Position numbers and translations under genes: made by a program
Source of the DNA: Stutzerimonas azotifigens
GTDB taxonomy: Bacteria > Pseudomonadota > Gammaproteobacteria > Pseudomonadales > Pseudomonadaceae
Reading direction: 5' to 3'
Length of the DNA stretch: 64,000 bases
NCBI RefSeq assembly: GCF_013522725.1
Contig: NZ_JAAMRF010000004.1
Coordinates: forward strand, 372,001-436,000
Shown: piece by piece, positions 8,474 through 21,240 of the stretch
Position numbering within the stretch: the first letter of the stretch is position 1
Layout of the letters: the number at the start of each line of letters is the position of its first letter
Notes under the pieces: model-generated
What the model saw: the letters and a program-made list of their open reading frames with translations, nothing else
Told to the model about the DNA's origin: nothing
Databases searched by the model: none

Positions 8474-8500
8474 GAAGGCCGCATAAGCGGCCTTCTGTGT
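8474..8500. terminator. Bidirectional terminator between the small + gene and hemE
   Basis: Stem GAAGGCCGC (8474-8482), loop ATAA, stem GCGGCCTTC (8487-8495), then TGTGT on the + side. It lies between convergent genes and can serve both directions, although the T-tract is poor. Confidence 0.7.
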
Positions 8501-9567
8501 CACCGGTGGTATTGCCCAGACAGCTCGTGCACCGCCTCGATGAAGGCACCCGCATGGGCCGGATCGACCTCCGGGGTGATGCCGTGTCCGAGGTTGAACA
8601 CATGCCCGCTCCCCTGGCCGTACGAGGCGAGGATTCGCGCCACTTCGGCGCGGATGGCCGAAGGCTTGGCGTAGAGCACGGTCGGGTCCATGTTGCCCTG
8701 CAGCGCAACGCGCTCACCCACCCGCCGACGGGCCTGGCCAATGTCGCAGGTCCAGTCCAGACCGAGCGCGTCGGCACCGGCATCGGCGATGTCCTCGAGC
8801 CACAGGCCACCGTTCTTGGTGAACAGAATCACCGGCACCTTGCGTCCGTCATGCTCGCGAATCAGCCCCGCGACGATCTTGCGCATGTAGGCCAGGGAGA
8901 ACTCCAGATAGGCCGCCGAGGACAGGTTCCCGCCCCAGGTATCGAAGATCTGCACGGCCTGCGCGCCGGCCTTGATCTGGCCGTTCAGGTAGGCCGTCAC
9001 CGACTGGGCCAGCTTGTCGAGCAGCGCGTGCATGGCCTGTGGGTTGTCGTAGAGCATGGCCTTGGACTTGTGGAAGTCCTTCGACGAGCCGCCCTCGACC
9101 ATGTAGGTAGCGAGCGTCCAGGGGCTGCCGGAGAAACCGATCAGCGGGACCCGGCCGTTGAGCTCGCGGCGAATGGTGCGTACCGCGTCCATCACGTAGC
9201 CCAGATCCTTGTCCGGATCGGGCACGGGCAGCGCCTCGATGTCGGCGGCCGACTCGACGGTCTTCCTGAAACGCGGCCCTTCGCCGGTTTCGAAGTACAG
9301 GCCCAGGCCCATGGCGTCAGGCACGGTCAGGATGTCGGAGAACAGGATCGCAGCGTCCAGCGGATAGCGCTCCAGAGGCTGCAGGGTGACCTCGCAGGCC
9401 ATTTCCGGATTCATGCACAGCCCCATGAAGTCCCCGGCACGCGCGCGACTGGCCCGGTATTCAGGCAGGTAGCGGCCAGCCTGGCGCATCATCCACACAG
9501 GGGTGACGTCGACGGGCTGCTTGAGCAGGGCGCGCAGAAAGCGGTCGTTCTTCAGGGCGGAGGTCAT
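8500..9567 (-). CDS. hemE: Uroporphyrinogen decarboxylase
   Basis: Cytosolic heme-pathway enzyme (355 aa) that converts uroporphyrinogen III to coproporphyrinogen III. The start at 9567 gives the usual [11 protein letters not shown]-terminus; an extra 17 codons upstream are not typical. Both family signatures are visible: M-R-Q-A-G-R-Y-L-P near residue 26, and [10 protein letters not shown] in the middle. The substrate-binding Asp sits in L-F-S-D-I-L. The gene lies downstream of gltD on the same strand but is separated from it by a strong terminator, so it probably has its own promoter in 9568-9620. Confidence 0.97.
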   Translation of the reverse strand: MTSALKNDRFLRALLKQPVDVTPVWMMRQAGRYLPEYRASRARAGDFMGLCMNPEMACEVTLQPLERYPLDAAILFSDILTVPDAMGLGLYFETGEGPRFRKTVESAADIEALPVPDPDKDLGYVMDAVRTIRRELNGRVPLIGFSGSPWTLATYMVEGGSSKDFHKSKAMLYDNPQAMHALLDKLAQSVTAYLNGQIKAGAQAVQIFDTWGGNLSSAAYLEFSLAYMRKIVAGLIREHDGRKVPVILFTKNGGLWLEDIADAGADALGLDWTCDIGQARRRVGERVALQGNMDPTVLYAKPSAIRAEVARILASYGQGSGHVFNLGHGITPEVDPAHAGAFIEAVHELSGQYHR

Positions 9568-9620
9568 GGCGGGTTCCAGCAGAAAAAGTGCCGCGCATTG
9601 TCGCAAAGCACAAAACAAAA

Positions 9621-9645
9621 GGCACGGCGAGCGCCGTGCCTTTTA
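9621..9645 (-). terminator. Intrinsic terminator of gltBD
   Basis: Perfect 8-bp stem GGCACGGC (9621-9628) / GCCGTGCC (9633-9640) with loop GAGC, flanked by A-runs on the left (a T-run on the - strand) and TTTT on the right. It lies directly after gltD on the - strand and isolates gltBD from hemE. Confidence 0.85.
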
Positions 9646-9704
9646 TCTATCGCCTTGATTCAGGTCAGCCCGGCGGCCTTTGGCCGCCCGGGCTTACGCA
9701 GTAC

Positions 9705-11135
<1,431 letters not shown>

Positions 11136-11183
11136 TCACAGCAGCGGCGGCACCAGGCCTGCACGCTGCAAGACAATCACGGT

Positions 11184-11219
11184 AAGCGGTCGCCCGAGAC
11201 AGGCTCGGGCAAGCCGCTT
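11184..11219 (-). promoter_or_regulatory. Intercistronic stem-loop between gltB and gltD
   Basis: A two-part stem: AAGCGG/CCGCTT outside (11184-11189, 11214-11219) and GCCCGAG/CTCGGGC inside (11192-11198, 11204-11210) with loop ACAGG. It lies in the 107-bp spacer of the gltB-gltD transcript. There is no T-tract, so mRNA processing, stabilisation or partial attenuation setting the GltB:GltD ratio seems more likely than full termination. Confidence 0.55.
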
Positions 11220-11230
11220 GAAGCTGCTTG

Positions 11231-14200
11231 TTATTGCGGGTTGGCCCGGGTCGTCGACAGCAGGCTCGCCAGACTGGCCGCCTTCGGCTTGACCAGCCAG
11301 AAGCGCCGCAGGTAGTCGTCGAGGTTTTCCAGCAGTTCGGCACCCCACTCGCTGGCGGTCTCGGCAACGTACTCGCGCAAGACGTCCTGCAGATGGCTGC
11401 GATAAGCCTCCATCGCCTCACCGGTGATTCGCTGGATGGCTACGAGCTCGGTGTTCAGTCGGTCGACGAAACTGTTGTCCATGTCCAACACATAGGCGAA
11501 GCCGCCTGTCATGCCGGAGCCGAAGTTGTGCCCGGTCTTGCCCAGCACGCAGACGAAGCCGCCCGTCATGTATTCGCAGCAGTGATCGCCAGTGCCTTCG
11601 ACAACCGCATGGGCGCCGGAGTTACGCACGCCGAAGCGCTCGCCCGCGGTGCCGGCGGCGAACAGCTTGCCGCCCGTGGCGCCATAGAGGCAGGTATTAC
11701 CGATGATCGCCGAGTCCTGCGAAGCGTAGGCCGAACCTTTCGGTGGAGTGACCACCAGCTTGCCACCGGTCATGCCCTTGCCGACGTAGTCGTTGGCGTC
11801 GCCTTCGAGATAGAGGTTCAGGCCACCGGCGTTCCACACGCCGAAGCTCTGTCCCGCCGTGCCCTTGAAGCGGAAGGTCACCGGCGCGTCGGCCATGCCC
11901 TGGTTGCCATGCACCCGGGCGATCTCGCCGGACACCCGCGCACCGATCGAGCGGTCGCAGTTGCACACGTCCAGCTCGAACTCGCCACCGGTCTTGCCGT
12001 CGATCGCCGGCTTGGCCAGCTTGACCATTTCCTCGGCAAGCAGCCCCTGGTCGAACGGCGGATTCTTCTCCACCTCGCAGAACTGCGGCTTGTCGGCCGG
12101 AATATGGTCGCTGCCCAGCAGGGGCGTCAGGTCCAGATGCGCCTGCTTGTCGGTTTCACCCGGCAGCACTTCCAGCAGATCGGTACGCCCGATCAGCTCG
12201 GCGAGGCTGCGCACGCCCAGGCGCGCCAGCCATTCACGGGTTTCCTCGGCGACGAAGGTGAAGAAATTCACCACCATGTCGACCGTGCCGATGAAGTGGT
12301 CCTTGCGCAGCTTGTCGTTCTGCGTCGCGACACCCGTGGCGCAGTTGTTCAGGTGGCAGATGCGCAGGTATTTGCAACCCAGCGCGATCATCGGAGCCGT
12401 ACCGAAACCGAAGCTTTCCGCCCCCAGGATCGCCGCCTTGATCACGTCCAGGCCGGTTTTCAGGCCGCCGTCGGTTTGCACCCGAACCTTGCCGCGCAGG
12501 TCGTTGCCGCGCAGCGTCTGGTGCGTCTCGGCCAGGCCGAGCTCCCAGGGCGAGCCGGCATAGCGGATCGAGGTGAGCGGCGAGGCGCCGGTGCCCCCGT
12601 CGTAGCCGGAGATGGTGATCAGGTCGGCATAGGCCTTGGCCACGCCGGCGGCGATGGTACCGACGCCCGGTTCTGCCACCAACTTGACCGAGACCAGCGC
12701 CTGCGGGTTGACCTGCTTGAGGTCGAAGATCAGCTGCGCCAGATCTTCGATCGAATAGATGTCGTGGTGCGGCGGCGGTGAAATCAGGGTTACGCCCGGT
12801 ACCGCGTAGCGCAGCCGTGCGATCAGGCCGTTGACCTTGCCGCCCGGCAGCTGACCGCCCTCACCGGGCTTCGCGCCCTGGGCCACCTTGATCTGCAGTA
12901 CTTCGGCGTTGACCAGGTATTCGGGCGTGACGCCGAAACGGCCGGTCGCCACCTGTTTGATCTTGGAGCTGCGCTCGGTGCCGTAACGTGCCGGATCCTC
13001 GCCGCCCTCACCGGAGTTGGAGCGCGCGCCGATACGGTTCATCGCCGCGGCGATGGCCTCGTGGGCTTCAGGCGACAACGCGCCCAGGGAGATGCCGGCC
13101 GAGTCGAAGCGCTTGAGAATCGACTCCAGCGGCTCGATCTCTTCGAGCGCCAGCGGCTGGTCGGCGACCTTGACCTTGAGCAGGTCGCGGATCATCGACA
13201 CCGGACGCTGATCGACCAGCGCGGTGTATTCCTTGAAGCGGCTGTAGTCACCCTGCTGAACGGCCACCTGCAGCGCGCTGACCACGTCCGGGTTGTAGGC
13301 GTGGTATTCGCTGCCATAGACGAACTTGAGCAGGCCGCCCTGCTGGATTGGCCGACGGTTGTTCCAGGCCTCGGCAGCCAGCAGCTTCTGCTCGGCTTCG
13401 AGATCGACGAAGCGAGCTCCCTTGATCCGGCTGGCGACACCGCGGAACGACATCTCGACGATTTCGTCGGACAGTCCCACGGCTTCGAACAGCTGGGCGC
13501 CGCGATAGGACGCCACGGTGGAGATGCCCATCTTCGAGAGAATCTTCAGCAGGCCCTTGGAAATCCCCTTGCGGTAGTGCTTGAACACTTCGTAAAGGTC
13601 GCCCAGGACTTCGCCGGTGCGGATCAGATCGCCCAGCACCTCATAGGCGAGGAACGGGTAGACGGCCGTCGCGCCGAAGCCGATCAGCACCGCGAAGTGA
13701 TGCGGATCGCGCGCGGTGGCGGTCTCGACCAGGATGTTGCAGTCGCACCGCAGGCCCTTCTCGGTCAGACGGTGGTGTACCGCACCGACGGCCAGCGAGG
13801 CGTGAACCGGCAGGCGCCCAGGGGTGATCGCCCGGTCGCTCAGCACCAGCAGCACCTTGCCGGCGCGCACGGCTTCCTCGGCCTGATCGGCGATGTTGCG
13901 CACCGCCGCTTCGAGGCCCATCGTCTCGTCGTAGTTCAGGTCGATGAGCTGGCGATCGAACCCGGGACGCTCCAGGGTCATGATGGTGCGCCACTTGGCC
14001 GGCGAGATCACCGGGCTGGTGAGGATCGCCCGGTTGGCGTGATCAGCGGTCTCTTCGAAGACGTTGCGCTCGGCGCCGAGGCAGGTTTCCAGCGACATCA
14101 CGATCGACTCGCGCAGCGGGTCGATCGGCGGATTGGTCACCTGGGCGAACTGCTGGCGGAAATAATCGTACGGCGAGCGGATGCGACGCGAGAGCACCGC

Positions 14201-15679
14201 CATCGGGGTGTCGTCGCCCATCGAGCCGACCGCTTCCTGCCCCTGCTCGGCCAGCGGGCGCAGCACCTGGTCACGCTCTTCGAACGTCACCTGGAACATC
14301 TTCATGTACTGCTTGAGCTGATCGGCCTCGTAGAACGGCGAGCCGTGATCCTTGTCCTCCAGCGTGGCCTGGATGCGCAGGGCGTTCTGCCGCAGCCACT
14401 TCTTGTAGGGATGCTGGCTCTTGAGGCGATTATCGATGTCGCTGGTATGCAGGACCTGACCCGTATGGGTGTCGACCGCCAGAATCTGGCCCGGGCCGAC
14501 CCGCCCCTTGGCGATGACTTCCTCGGGCTGGTAATCCCAGACACCGACTTCCGAAGCCAGGGTGATGTAACCATTGGTCGTGGTAACCCAACGCGCTGGA
14601 CGCAGGCCATTGCGGTCGAGCAGGCAAACCGCATGGCGGCCGTCGGTCAGTACCACGCCAGCCGGGCCGTCCCAGGGCTCCATGTGCATGGAGTTGTATT
14701 CATAGAAGGCGCGCAGATCCGGATCCATCGTCTCGACGTTCTGCCAGGCCGGTGGAATTATCATGCGCAGGCCGCGGAACAGATCCATTCCACCGGTGAC
14801 CAACAGCTCGAGCATGTTATCCATGCTGGAGGAGTCCGAACCGGTACGGTTAACCAACGGATCCAGGGCTTCCAGTTCCGGCAGCAGCTCGTTGGCGAAC
14901 TTTGTACGGCGCGCCTGGGCCCAGTTGCGGTTACCGGTAATGGTGTTGATCTCACCGTTGTGGGCGAGGAAGCGGAATGGCTGCGCAAGCGGCCACTTCG
15001 GCAGGGTGTTGGTGGAGAAACGCTGATGGAAAACGCAGATGGCAGTCGCCAGGCGCTCGTCGCCGAGGTCGGGGTAAAACTGCGCGAGGTCCGCGGGCAT
15101 CATCAGGCCCTTGTAGACGATGTCCTTGTCCGAAAGGCTGCAGACATAGAATTCCTCATCGGCCTTGAGCGCCACTTCGGCACGGCGGCGAACAAAGAAC
15201 AGCTTGATTGCGAAGTCTTTCTCCGACAGCCCGTCACCGCTGACATAGACTTGTTCGATGCGCGGCAGACGATCGAGCGCCAGCTGGCCAAGCACACTGG
15301 TGTCGACCGGGACTTCACGCCATCCCACCAGGTTCAGGCCTTGCCCGGCGATTTCCTGATTGAGACGCTCACGCGCCGCCTGCGCCTTGGCGGCGTCCTG
15401 GCTCAGGAAGATCATGCCGACGGCATAGTTGTCGGACAGTTCGGCGCCGAACTGCTCCCGCGCCACGGCGCGCAGGAAGGCGTCGGGCTTCTGCATCAGC
15501 AGACCGCAACCGTCTCCGGTCTTGCCGTCTGCGTTGATCCCGCCTCGGTGGGTCATGCAGGTTAGCGATTGAATAGCGGTCTGCAACAGGTGATGGCTGG
15601 CATCACCCTGCATGTGGGCAATCAGACCGAAGCCGCAGTTATCCCTGAATTCATCAGGACGAAACAGACCTGCTCTCAT
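11231..15679 (-). CDS. gltB: Glutamate synthase (NADPH) large subunit
   Basis: Alpha subunit of GOGAT, 1482 aa. The start at 15679 has a GGAG site and gives a short 14-residue propeptide before Cys15 (D-N-C-G-F-G), the N-terminal nucleophile of the class II glutaminase domain after cleavage. Downstream come the central domain and the FMN-binding synthase domain (S-G-E-G-G-E-D region). A 3Fe-4S ligand set follows in the segment [12 protein letters not shown]. The C-terminal beta-helix domain is rich in Gly repeats. It is the major ammonia-assimilation enzyme with glutamine synthetase. A longer upstream start at 15736 does not match known N-termini. Confidence 0.97.
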   Translation of the reverse strand: MRAGLFRPDEFRDNCGFGLIAHMQGDASHHLLQTAIQSLTCMTHRGGINADGKTGDGCGLLMQKPDAFLRAVAREQFGAELSDNYAVGMIFLSQDAAKAQAARERLNQEIAGQGLNLVGWREVPVDTSVLGQLALDRLPRIEQVYVSGDGLSEKDFAIKLFFVRRRAEVALKADEEFYVCSLSDKDIVYKGLMMPADLAQFYPDLGDERLATAICVFHQRFSTNTLPKWPLAQPFRFLAHNGEINTITGNRNWAQARRTKFANELLPELEALDPLVNRTGSDSSSMDNMLELLVTGGMDLFRGLRMIIPPAWQNVETMDPDLRAFYEYNSMHMEPWDGPAGVVLTDGRHAVCLLDRNGLRPARWVTTTNGYITLASEVGVWDYQPEEVIAKGRVGPGQILAVDTHTGQVLHTSDIDNRLKSQHPYKKWLRQNALRIQATLEDKDHGSPFYEADQLKQYMKMFQVTFEERDQVLRPLAEQGQEAVGSMGDDTPMAVLSRRIRSPYDYFRQQFAQVTNPPIDPLRESIVMSLETCLGAERNVFEETADHANRAILTSPVISPAKWRTIMTLERPGFDRQLIDLNYDETMGLEAAVRNIADQAEEAVRAGKVLLVLSDRAITPGRLPVHASLAVGAVHHRLTEKGLRCDCNILVETATARDPHHFAVLIGFGATAVYPFLAYEVLGDLIRTGEVLGDLYEVFKHYRKGISKGLLKILSKMGISTVASYRGAQLFEAVGLSDEIVEMSFRGVASRIKGARFVDLEAEQKLLAAEAWNNRRPIQQGGLLKFVYGSEYHAYNPDVVSALQVAVQQGDYSRFKEYTALVDQRPVSMIRDLLKVKVADQPLALEEIEPLESILKRFDSAGISLGALSPEAHEAIAAAMNRIGARSNSGEGGEDPARYGTERSSKIKQVATGRFGVTPEYLVNAEVLQIKVAQGAKPGEGGQLPGGKVNGLIARLRYAVPGVTLISPPPHHDIYSIEDLAQLIFDLKQVNPQALVSVKLVAEPGVGTIAAGVAKAYADLITISGYDGGTGASPLTSIRYAGSPWELGLAETHQTLRGNDLRGKVRVQTDGGLKTGLDVIKAAILGAESFGFGTAPMIALGCKYLRICHLNNCATGVATQNDKLRKDHFIGTVDMVVNFFTFVAEETREWLARLGVRSLAELIGRTDLLEVLPGETDKQAHLDLTPLLGSDHIPADKPQFCEVEKNPPFDQGLLAEEMVKLAKPAIDGKTGGEFELDVCNCDRSIGARVSGEIARVHGNQGMADAPVTFRFKGTAGQSFGVWNAGGLNLYLEGDANDYVGKGMTGGKLVVTPPKGSAYASQDSAIIGNTCLYGATGGKLFAAGTAGERFGVRNSGAHAVVEGTGDHCCEYMTGGFVCVLGKTGHNFGSGMTGGFAYVLDMDNSFVDRLNTELVAIQRITGEAMEAYRSHLQDVLREYVAETASEWGAELLENLDDYLRRFWLVKPKAASLASLLSTTRANPQ

Positions 15680-15857
15680 AGGCACTCCACCAGCTAATTC
15701 TTTTGCAATCAACCCCTTACCGGCGAGGCGAGGCAAAGCCCTGCCTTTTACGCGGGCAAAAGGGTGAGCAGTTTACATAGCGCACTGGAGATAAAACAAA
15801 TCTTTTCGGGGCAGGCGGCCCAGCCGCTTGCAAGACGGCCAGCGCAGCCTGAAAGGA

Positions 15858-17384
15858 TCAGCGTGCCTGGATTTCCTGCTGCACGCTGCTGAAGGCGCGC
15901 GGCCAGGGCTTGCCTGCCTGCAACGCCGAGGGAAGAGAGGCAATGGCGCTCTGGGCAGCAGCACGATTGGCGAAGCTGCCGTAGGTCACGACATAAAGCG
16001 GCCGCCCTTCATGCTGCTTGGTGAAGTAGCGATAACCACTGCCGTGTTCCTGCACGACGGCCTGAGCACTCTTTTCCGAACGGGTCCCCAACACCTGAAG
16101 CAAGTAGTTCGAGCCCGGCTGACCGGCATACCAGTCGGCCGATCCGCCAGCCGCCGCAGGGGTCGAGGCCTGTGCTGGCGCCGGGGCTGCAGCAGGCGCG
16201 GATGACGTCGCAGCCACTGGCCGCTGCGGTGCCTGCGCTTGCGCCGGGGTCTGCGGTGCTGGCGCAGGTGCCGGAGGCGCCTCATTGACGGCTTGGCGTG
16301 GAGCCTCGACTGGCCGCGAAGGGGCAGGCACAGGCGGCTCGGGCTGAGACTGAGGCTCGTCGATGCTGCCTGCATAGTCCTCTTCTTCACCACCCGAAGC
16401 GGCGGCCAGCGGCTCACGCATCACCGGTTGAGGGTCACTGGCGAGCGGCAACGGCACGGGCTGATTGTTTCCTGCGAACTCGATGGCGGTCCCACGCGGT
16501 TGTCCAGCTTCGTCTCCCGCCAGCTCGCTCTCGTCGCTGCCTCCTCGGAACACCAGCGCAAGCGCGACCACCATCAACACAGCCGCCGCGGCGAGAAGAT
16601 GCTTCTTCGGCAAGGCGAACCCAGCACCCTTGGCGCCCCCCTTGCGCGATACCCGCATCGCCTCGATCAACGCCTCACGCGCCACTTGATTGATCTTCCC
16701 CGGCCAACCGCCGGATTCGGCATGAATACCCTCGACCTGCTGCTCGCTCAGCACCTCAAGGCTGCTGTCAGCGCCCTCCAGACGAGCCGCGAGGTAATCG
16801 CGCGTCTCGTCTTCGTCGTACGGCTGCAGCTCAATGGCGTGATAGCGCTCTTCGCCATCGGCCAACACTTCGAGCCGAGCCACCAGGGTCGCCTTGCCGA
16901 AAAGAAACACATGCGGCCGCCCTTCGGGATTGCCCGCCGCCAGCCGCAGCAGGAGCTCCACAGCATCGTCGCTGAGCAGCTCGGCGTCATCGAACAGCAG
17001 ATAGACCTCTTGGCCAGTCAAGGCCAGCTGGATGATCTGCGCCATGATGCCGTCGAAGTCCGCGCGCTTGACGCCTAGCGACTGGGCGACCTGCTGCAGC
17101 ACCTCGGCAGGACCGGTGGCGTCCTGCAGGGCCACCACCACGCTTTGCACCGTCTGCTTGTTGGTGCTGGCGACCAGCGCCTGCCGCAACAACGTCTTGC
17201 CACTGCCAGCCGGCCCGGTCACCACCAGCAAAAGCTGGCTGTAGCGGGCAAGGTGGTGCAACTGGCCCAACACCGGTTTGCGCTGGGCCGGGAAAAACTT
17301 GAATCCCGGCACGCGAGCGGCGAATGGATCGTGGCTGAATCCGTAATGGCTCAGATAAGACTCGTCAGCGGACAAACTGGTCAT
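15858..17384 (-). CDS. damX: DamX-like AAA ATPase with C-terminal SPOR domain
   Basis: Inner-membrane protein of 508 aa. An N-terminal AAA/ExeA-like ATPase carries Walker A G-P-A-G-S-G-K-T (57-64) and a Walker B L-L-F-D-D near 129-133. One membrane helix lies at about 262-279, then a Pro/Ala-rich linker (about 330-420) and a peptidoglycan-binding SPOR domain (about 425-500). SPOR domains bind denuded glycan at division septa. The order aroK-aroB-damX matches E. coli, supporting the name, but E. coli DamX is shorter. It starts 9 bp after aroB. Septal localisation is inferred from the family. Confidence 0.85.
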   Translation of the reverse strand: MTSLSADESYLSHYGFSHDPFAARVPGFKFFPAQRKPVLGQLHHLARYSQLLLVVTGPAGSGKTLLRQALVASTNKQTVQSVVVALQDATGPAEVLQQVAQSLGVKRADFDGIMAQIIQLALTGQEVYLLFDDAELLSDDAVELLLRLAAGNPEGRPHVFLFGKATLVARLEVLADGEERYHAIELQPYDEDETRDYLAARLEGADSSLEVLSEQQVEGIHAESGGWPGKINQVAREALIEAMRVSRKGGAKGAGFALPKKHLLAAAAVLMVVALALVFRGGSDESELAGDEAGQPRGTAIEFAGNNQPVPLPLASDPQPVMREPLAAASGGEEEDYAGSIDEPQSQPEPPVPAPSRPVEAPRQAVNEAPPAPAPAPQTPAQAQAPQRPVAATSSAPAAAPAPAQASTPAAAGGSADWYAGQPGSNYLLQVLGTRSEKSAQAVVQEHGSGYRYFTKQHEGRPLYVVTYGSFANRAAAQSAIASLPSALQAGKPWPRAFSSVQQEIQAR

Positions 17385-17393
17385 GGAAATCTC

Positions 17394-18497
17394 TTAGGCT
17401 CCTAGCTGAGCCAGCAGTGCGTCGTAATCGACGCGCAAGGTGGCTTCCAGCACTTCACGAGGAAAATCGGCGGTAACGACAGCCTCTCCCAAACGCTTGA
17501 GCAGCACCAGACGCAGCTGCCCATTGATAACTTTCTTGTCGACGGCCATATGGCGGAGGAAGTCTTCTGACGTCATGTCGGCCGGGGGGGTAACGGGCAG
17601 GCCAGCACGCGCCAGCAGACTCACCGCACGATCGCGATCCGAGGCCGGCAGCCAGCCGAGTCGACAAGACATTTCCAGCGCCATCACCATGCCGGCGGAG
17701 ACCGCCTCGCCATGTAGCCACACACCATAGCCCTGATGGGTCTCGATGGCATGCCCGAAGGTATGACCCAGATTGAGAATGGCGCGAATGCCCGACTCCC
17801 GCTCGTCCGCGCCGACCACCTTGGCCTTGGCGGCGCAGGAGCGCCGAATGGCCTCGGTCAAGACAGCCGCATCGAGCGAGCGCAACGCCTGGACATGCTC
17901 TTCGAGCCAGCCGAGGAAGGGCTCGTCGCAGATCAGTCCGTACTTGATTACTTCGGCGAGGCCTGCCGACAGCTCGCGGGGAGGCAGCGTGGACAGGGTC
18001 GAGGTATCGATGATCACCGCCTGCGGCTGGTAGAACGCACCGATCATGTTCTTGCCCAGCGGGTGATTGATGCCGGTTTTGCCGCCAACCGAGGAGTCGA
18101 CCTGCGACAGCAGCGTCGTCGGCATCTGGATGAATTCGACGCCGCGCTGATAGCAGGCTGCTGCAAAGCCGGCCATGTCACCAACGACACCGCCGCCGAG
18201 CGCAATGATGGTTACCTTGCGGTCCAGCCGGGCCGTGAGCAGCGCGTCGAAGATGAGATTGAGCGTCTGCCAGTTCTTGTACGCCTCGCCATCGGGAAGC
18301 ACGATCGGCGTCACTGTCACGCCCACGAGCGCATCGACCAGCCGATCCAGATACAGGGGCGCAATCGTCTCGTTGGTAACGATCGCGACCTGCTTGCCGC
18401 CAATATGCTCACGAAAGAACTCGCCACGAGAAAGCAGCTGATCGCCGATATGAATGGGATAGCTACGCTCGCCAAGATCGACTTCAAGAGTCTGCAT
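17394..18497 (-). CDS. aroB: 3-dehydroquinate synthase
   Basis: Second enzyme of the shikimate pathway (367 aa), NAD- and metal-dependent, converting DAHP to 3-dehydroquinate in the cytosol. The family motif [13 protein letters not shown] is visible near residues 100-112, followed by the [16 protein letters not shown] substrate loop. Metal-binding His residues occur in L-N-L-G-H-T-F-G-H. The length is normal. It follows aroK by 21 bp on the same strand, within the pilMNOPQ-aroKB-damX run. Confidence 0.97.
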   Translation of the reverse strand: MQTLEVDLGERSYPIHIGDQLLSRGEFFREHIGGKQVAIVTNETIAPLYLDRLVDALVGVTVTPIVLPDGEAYKNWQTLNLIFDALLTARLDRKVTIIALGGGVVGDMAGFAAACYQRGVEFIQMPTTLLSQVDSSVGGKTGINHPLGKNMIGAFYQPQAVIIDTSTLSTLPPRELSAGLAEVIKYGLICDEPFLGWLEEHVQALRSLDAAVLTEAIRRSCAAKAKVVGADERESGIRAILNLGHTFGHAIETHQGYGVWLHGEAVSAGMVMALEMSCRLGWLPASDRDRAVSLLARAGLPVTPPADMTSEDFLRHMAVDKKVINGQLRLVLLKRLGEAVVTADFPREVLEATLRVDYDALLAQLGA

Positions 18498-18518
18498 GAC
18501 ACCCCCGCTGAAAGGGCC

Positions 18519-19064
18519 TTAGGATAGCGCAGATTGGTCGCGGCTTTCACGGGGCATGAGCCCCACGAGGCGATCGAGGATCTCCATCACCACCAGACGC
18601 GGCGGACGCTCATCCGTCTCGACGATGATATCGGCGATGCATCGATAAAGGGGGTCGCGCACAGCCATCAGCTGACGCAGTGTGGCCTCCGGATCGGCTG
18701 CACGCAGAAGCGGGCGATTGCGATCCCGGGCAGTTCGATCGAGCTGCTGCTCGACCGAGGTACAGAGATAGACGACCCGACCGCCGGCGCGCAATGCTCG
18801 ACGGTTGTCGTCACGCAGAACAGCCCCGCCACCGGTCGCCAGCACCAATCCTTCCAGACGGCAGAGATCGGCAATGACCGCATGCTCGCGCTCGCGGAAT
18901 CCCTGCTCACCTTCCACATCGAAGATAAGAGGGATGCTCGCCCCGGTACGCTGTTCGATTTCCTTGTCGGAATCCTTGAACGGGAGGCGAAGCTCTTTGG
19001 CAAGAAGACGCCCGATGGTGCTTTTTCCAGCACCCATCGGGCCCACGAGAATGGTGTTCTGCAC
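18519..19064 (-). CDS. aroK: Shikimate kinase
   Basis: ATP-dependent kinase (181 aa) of the shikimate pathway, converting shikimate to shikimate 3-phosphate. P-loop G-P-M-G-A-G-K-S-T is at residues 8-16. The shikimate-binding D-S-D segment, the F-R-E-R-E motif and the A-T-G-G-G-A loop follow. It starts with GTG, six bases after the pilQ stop, so it is coupled to pilQ translation. Its length is typical of Pseudomonas AroK. Confidence 0.96.
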   Translation of the reverse strand: MQNTILVGPMGAGKSTIGRLLAKELRLPFKDSDKEIEQRTGASIPLIFDVEGEQGFREREHAVIADLCRLEGLVLATGGGAVLRDDNRRALRAGGRVVYLCTSVEQQLDRTARDRNRPLLRAADPEATLRQLMAVRDPLYRCIADIIVETDERPPRLVVMEILDRLVGLMPRESRDQSALS

Positions 19065-19069
19065 CTAAA

Positions 19070-21187
19070 TCAGCGGCTCACTGCGATAGCTTGGTGATTC
19101 AGGATACGCGGAGTGAGGAAAATCAGCAGCTCCGTTTTGGCATCGGACACGATGTCGCGACGGAACAGTCGACCCAGGTAAGGCAGGTCACCCAGGAACG
19201 GAACCTTGTCGACGCCCTGGGTCTGGGTGTTGGAGAACACCCCCCCGATCACCACGGTCTCGCCGTCAGCCACCAACACCTTGGCATTGACCTCATTCTT
19301 GGTGATCGGAGGCACACCGTTCACGGCGCGCTGGAAGTCCGGCTCATCCTTGGTCACCTTGACCTCAAGAATCACACGGTTGTCAGGGGTGATCTGGGGT
19401 GTCACTTCCAGCGAAAGGGCCGCTTCCTTAAACGACGTCGAGGTCGCGCCGCTGGAGCTGGCTTCCTGGTAGGGAATTTCCGAGCCACGCAGGATCTTGG
19501 CGGTCTCCTTGTCAGCCGTCATGACTTTCGGCTGCGACACGATTTCACCGTTACCGGTCCTCTCCATCGCAGACAGTTGCAGGTCAAGTATCAGATTGTT
19601 GGTGATGAATCCAATACCAAGGCCCGCGGTGCTGTTGGCAACGCCCATGTCAACAAACGGAACCGGAGCGACGCCATCGCTAGCAGTGAAATTGCCTACC
19701 GTGTCCGTACCAGGCAAATAAGCACGGCCGCTGTCCGAGTCGAAAGTAGTGGCACCGTCTTTACCGTAGATGGCGGCGTTACCCGCAGTCAGGCTGCCAC
19801 CCCAACGCACGCCCAAGGCCTTGTCGTAATCGACGTTCGCCTCGACGATCCGCGCCTCGATCATTACTTGACGAACCGGGATATCCAGCTGAGTCACGAT
19901 ACGGCGCAGCTCGTCTAGGCGCTCCTGGGTCTGGTAGGCGATGATGTTGTTGGTGCGATCATCTACGGCGATCGAACCACGATCATCAGCCTGTCCTGCA
20001 CTGCTGGTCACGGTTTGGAACAGCTTGGCGATATCGGAAGCCTTGGCGTAGTTCACCTGAACCACTTCGCGGCGCAACGGAGCCAGCTCGGCAATCTGAC
20101 GCTTGGATTCGAGTTCCTGACGCTCACGCGCAGCGATTTCGTCGGCTGGCGCAACCAGAAGGACGTTACCCACCTGACGCTTGTCCAGGCCCTTGGTCTT
20201 CAAAACCAGGTCCAGCGCCTGGTCCCAAGGCACGTTCTGCAGACGCAGGGTGATGTTGCCCTGGACAGTATCACTGGCAACCAGGTTGAGATCCGTGAAG
20301 TCGGCAATCAGCTGCAGCACCGAACGTACATCGATGTCCTGGAAGTTCAAGGACAGCTTCTCGCCGGAATAGGCGAACCGCTCGGCCTTGCGCTTTTCCA
20401 TGTCATCCTGGGTCAACGGCTTGATGCTGATGGTCAGCTTGTCGTCCGTCTGGTAGGCCAGGTAATCGTAGAAGCCAGTCGGCTCGATGACGATATCGGC
20501 ACCGTCGGATTTACTGGAAGCATTGACGAAGCGCACCGGCGTCGCGAAATCCTGGACGTCCAAACGCACACGCAAGGCTTCAGGCAGCTGAGTCTTGGCG
20601 AAGGAAACGCGGATCTTGCCACCCTGCTCTTCGATGCTCGGACTGACCGACGGATCGGACAATGAAATAACGACGTTACCCGCGCCATCTTCCCCGCGCT
20701 GGAAATCGATATTGCTGATGGCCTTACCTACCGGAGCGCGCACCACAGGCGTCGGCGCCGCAACCGGAGCCGCGACGGGCGTAGCGGAAACCGCAGCCGG
20801 TGCAGCGGCACTTTCACCCAGCACCACGTACATGTTCTTGCCATCGACTCGGGTCGAGTACGGGACCAGCGAGGTCAGGTTGACGATGACGCGCGTACGA
20901 TCCTTGGCTTCGACAACCGTGACACTGCGGGCATTGCCTACGCCAAGTTCACGATTCTTCGCGCCGAGCTTGTTCGAAACGCCAGGCAGGTCGAGCGCAA
21001 TACGCGCCGGCTGGTCGATGGTGTAGCCACGAGGATTTGCGACAGGCTCGTCGAAGCCCAACTTGAGCTCGACACGATCCCCGGGTAGCGACGCCACGTC
21101 GAGAGCTGTCAGGTTGGCTGCGAGCAGCGCGGGCGATATGAAGACCGCCAGCATGGACAAACCGAGGCGAGATAGGGTGCTGTTCAT
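19070..21187 (-). CDS. pilQ: Type IV pilus secretin
   Basis: Outer-membrane secretin (705 aa) forming the gated pore through which type IV pili emerge. The start at 21187 has a GGAAG site and gives a signal peptide ending L-L-A-A. After it come two AMIN-type peptidoglycan-binding regions (to about 250), an STN/N0 domain (about 290-350, L-S-L-N-F-Q-D-I-D-V-R-S), an N1/NolW domain and the secretin barrel (about 460-700). The barrel carries the late V-P-F-L-G-D-L-P-Y-L-G-R-L-F signature. It is the last gene of pilMNOPQ. Confidence 0.97.
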   Translation of the reverse strand: MNSTLSRLGLSMLAVFISPALLAANLTALDVASLPGDRVELKLGFDEPVANPRGYTIDQPARIALDLPGVSNKLGAKNRELGVGNARSVTVVEAKDRTRVIVNLTSLVPYSTRVDGKNMYVVLGESAAAPAAVSATPVAAPVAAPTPVVRAPVGKAISNIDFQRGEDGAGNVVISLSDPSVSPSIEEQGGKIRVSFAKTQLPEALRVRLDVQDFATPVRFVNASSKSDGADIVIEPTGFYDYLAYQTDDKLTISIKPLTQDDMEKRKAERFAYSGEKLSLNFQDIDVRSVLQLIADFTDLNLVASDTVQGNITLRLQNVPWDQALDLVLKTKGLDKRQVGNVLLVAPADEIAARERQELESKRQIAELAPLRREVVQVNYAKASDIAKLFQTVTSSAGQADDRGSIAVDDRTNNIIAYQTQERLDELRRIVTQLDIPVRQVMIEARIVEANVDYDKALGVRWGGSLTAGNAAIYGKDGATTFDSDSGRAYLPGTDTVGNFTASDGVAPVPFVDMGVANSTAGLGIGFITNNLILDLQLSAMERTGNGEIVSQPKVMTADKETAKILRGSEIPYQEASSSGATSTSFKEAALSLEVTPQITPDNRVILEVKVTKDEPDFQRAVNGVPPITKNEVNAKVLVADGETVVIGGVFSNTQTQGVDKVPFLGDLPYLGRLFRRDIVSDAKTELLIFLTPRILNHQAIAVSR

Positions 21188-21240
21188 AAGAGGCTTCCGT
21201 TGTGCAGACCGGTATAGGTTTTCCATTATTTATCCCGCGC

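Noticed and set aside
13061-15565. Very long open frame (834 codons) on the + strand opposite gltB
   Set aside because: Antisense shadow caused by high GC at third codon positions. The - strand frame is unmistakably GltB, and the + peptide has no recognisable domain. Similar shadows lie opposite ponA (24645-26636), argS and priA.
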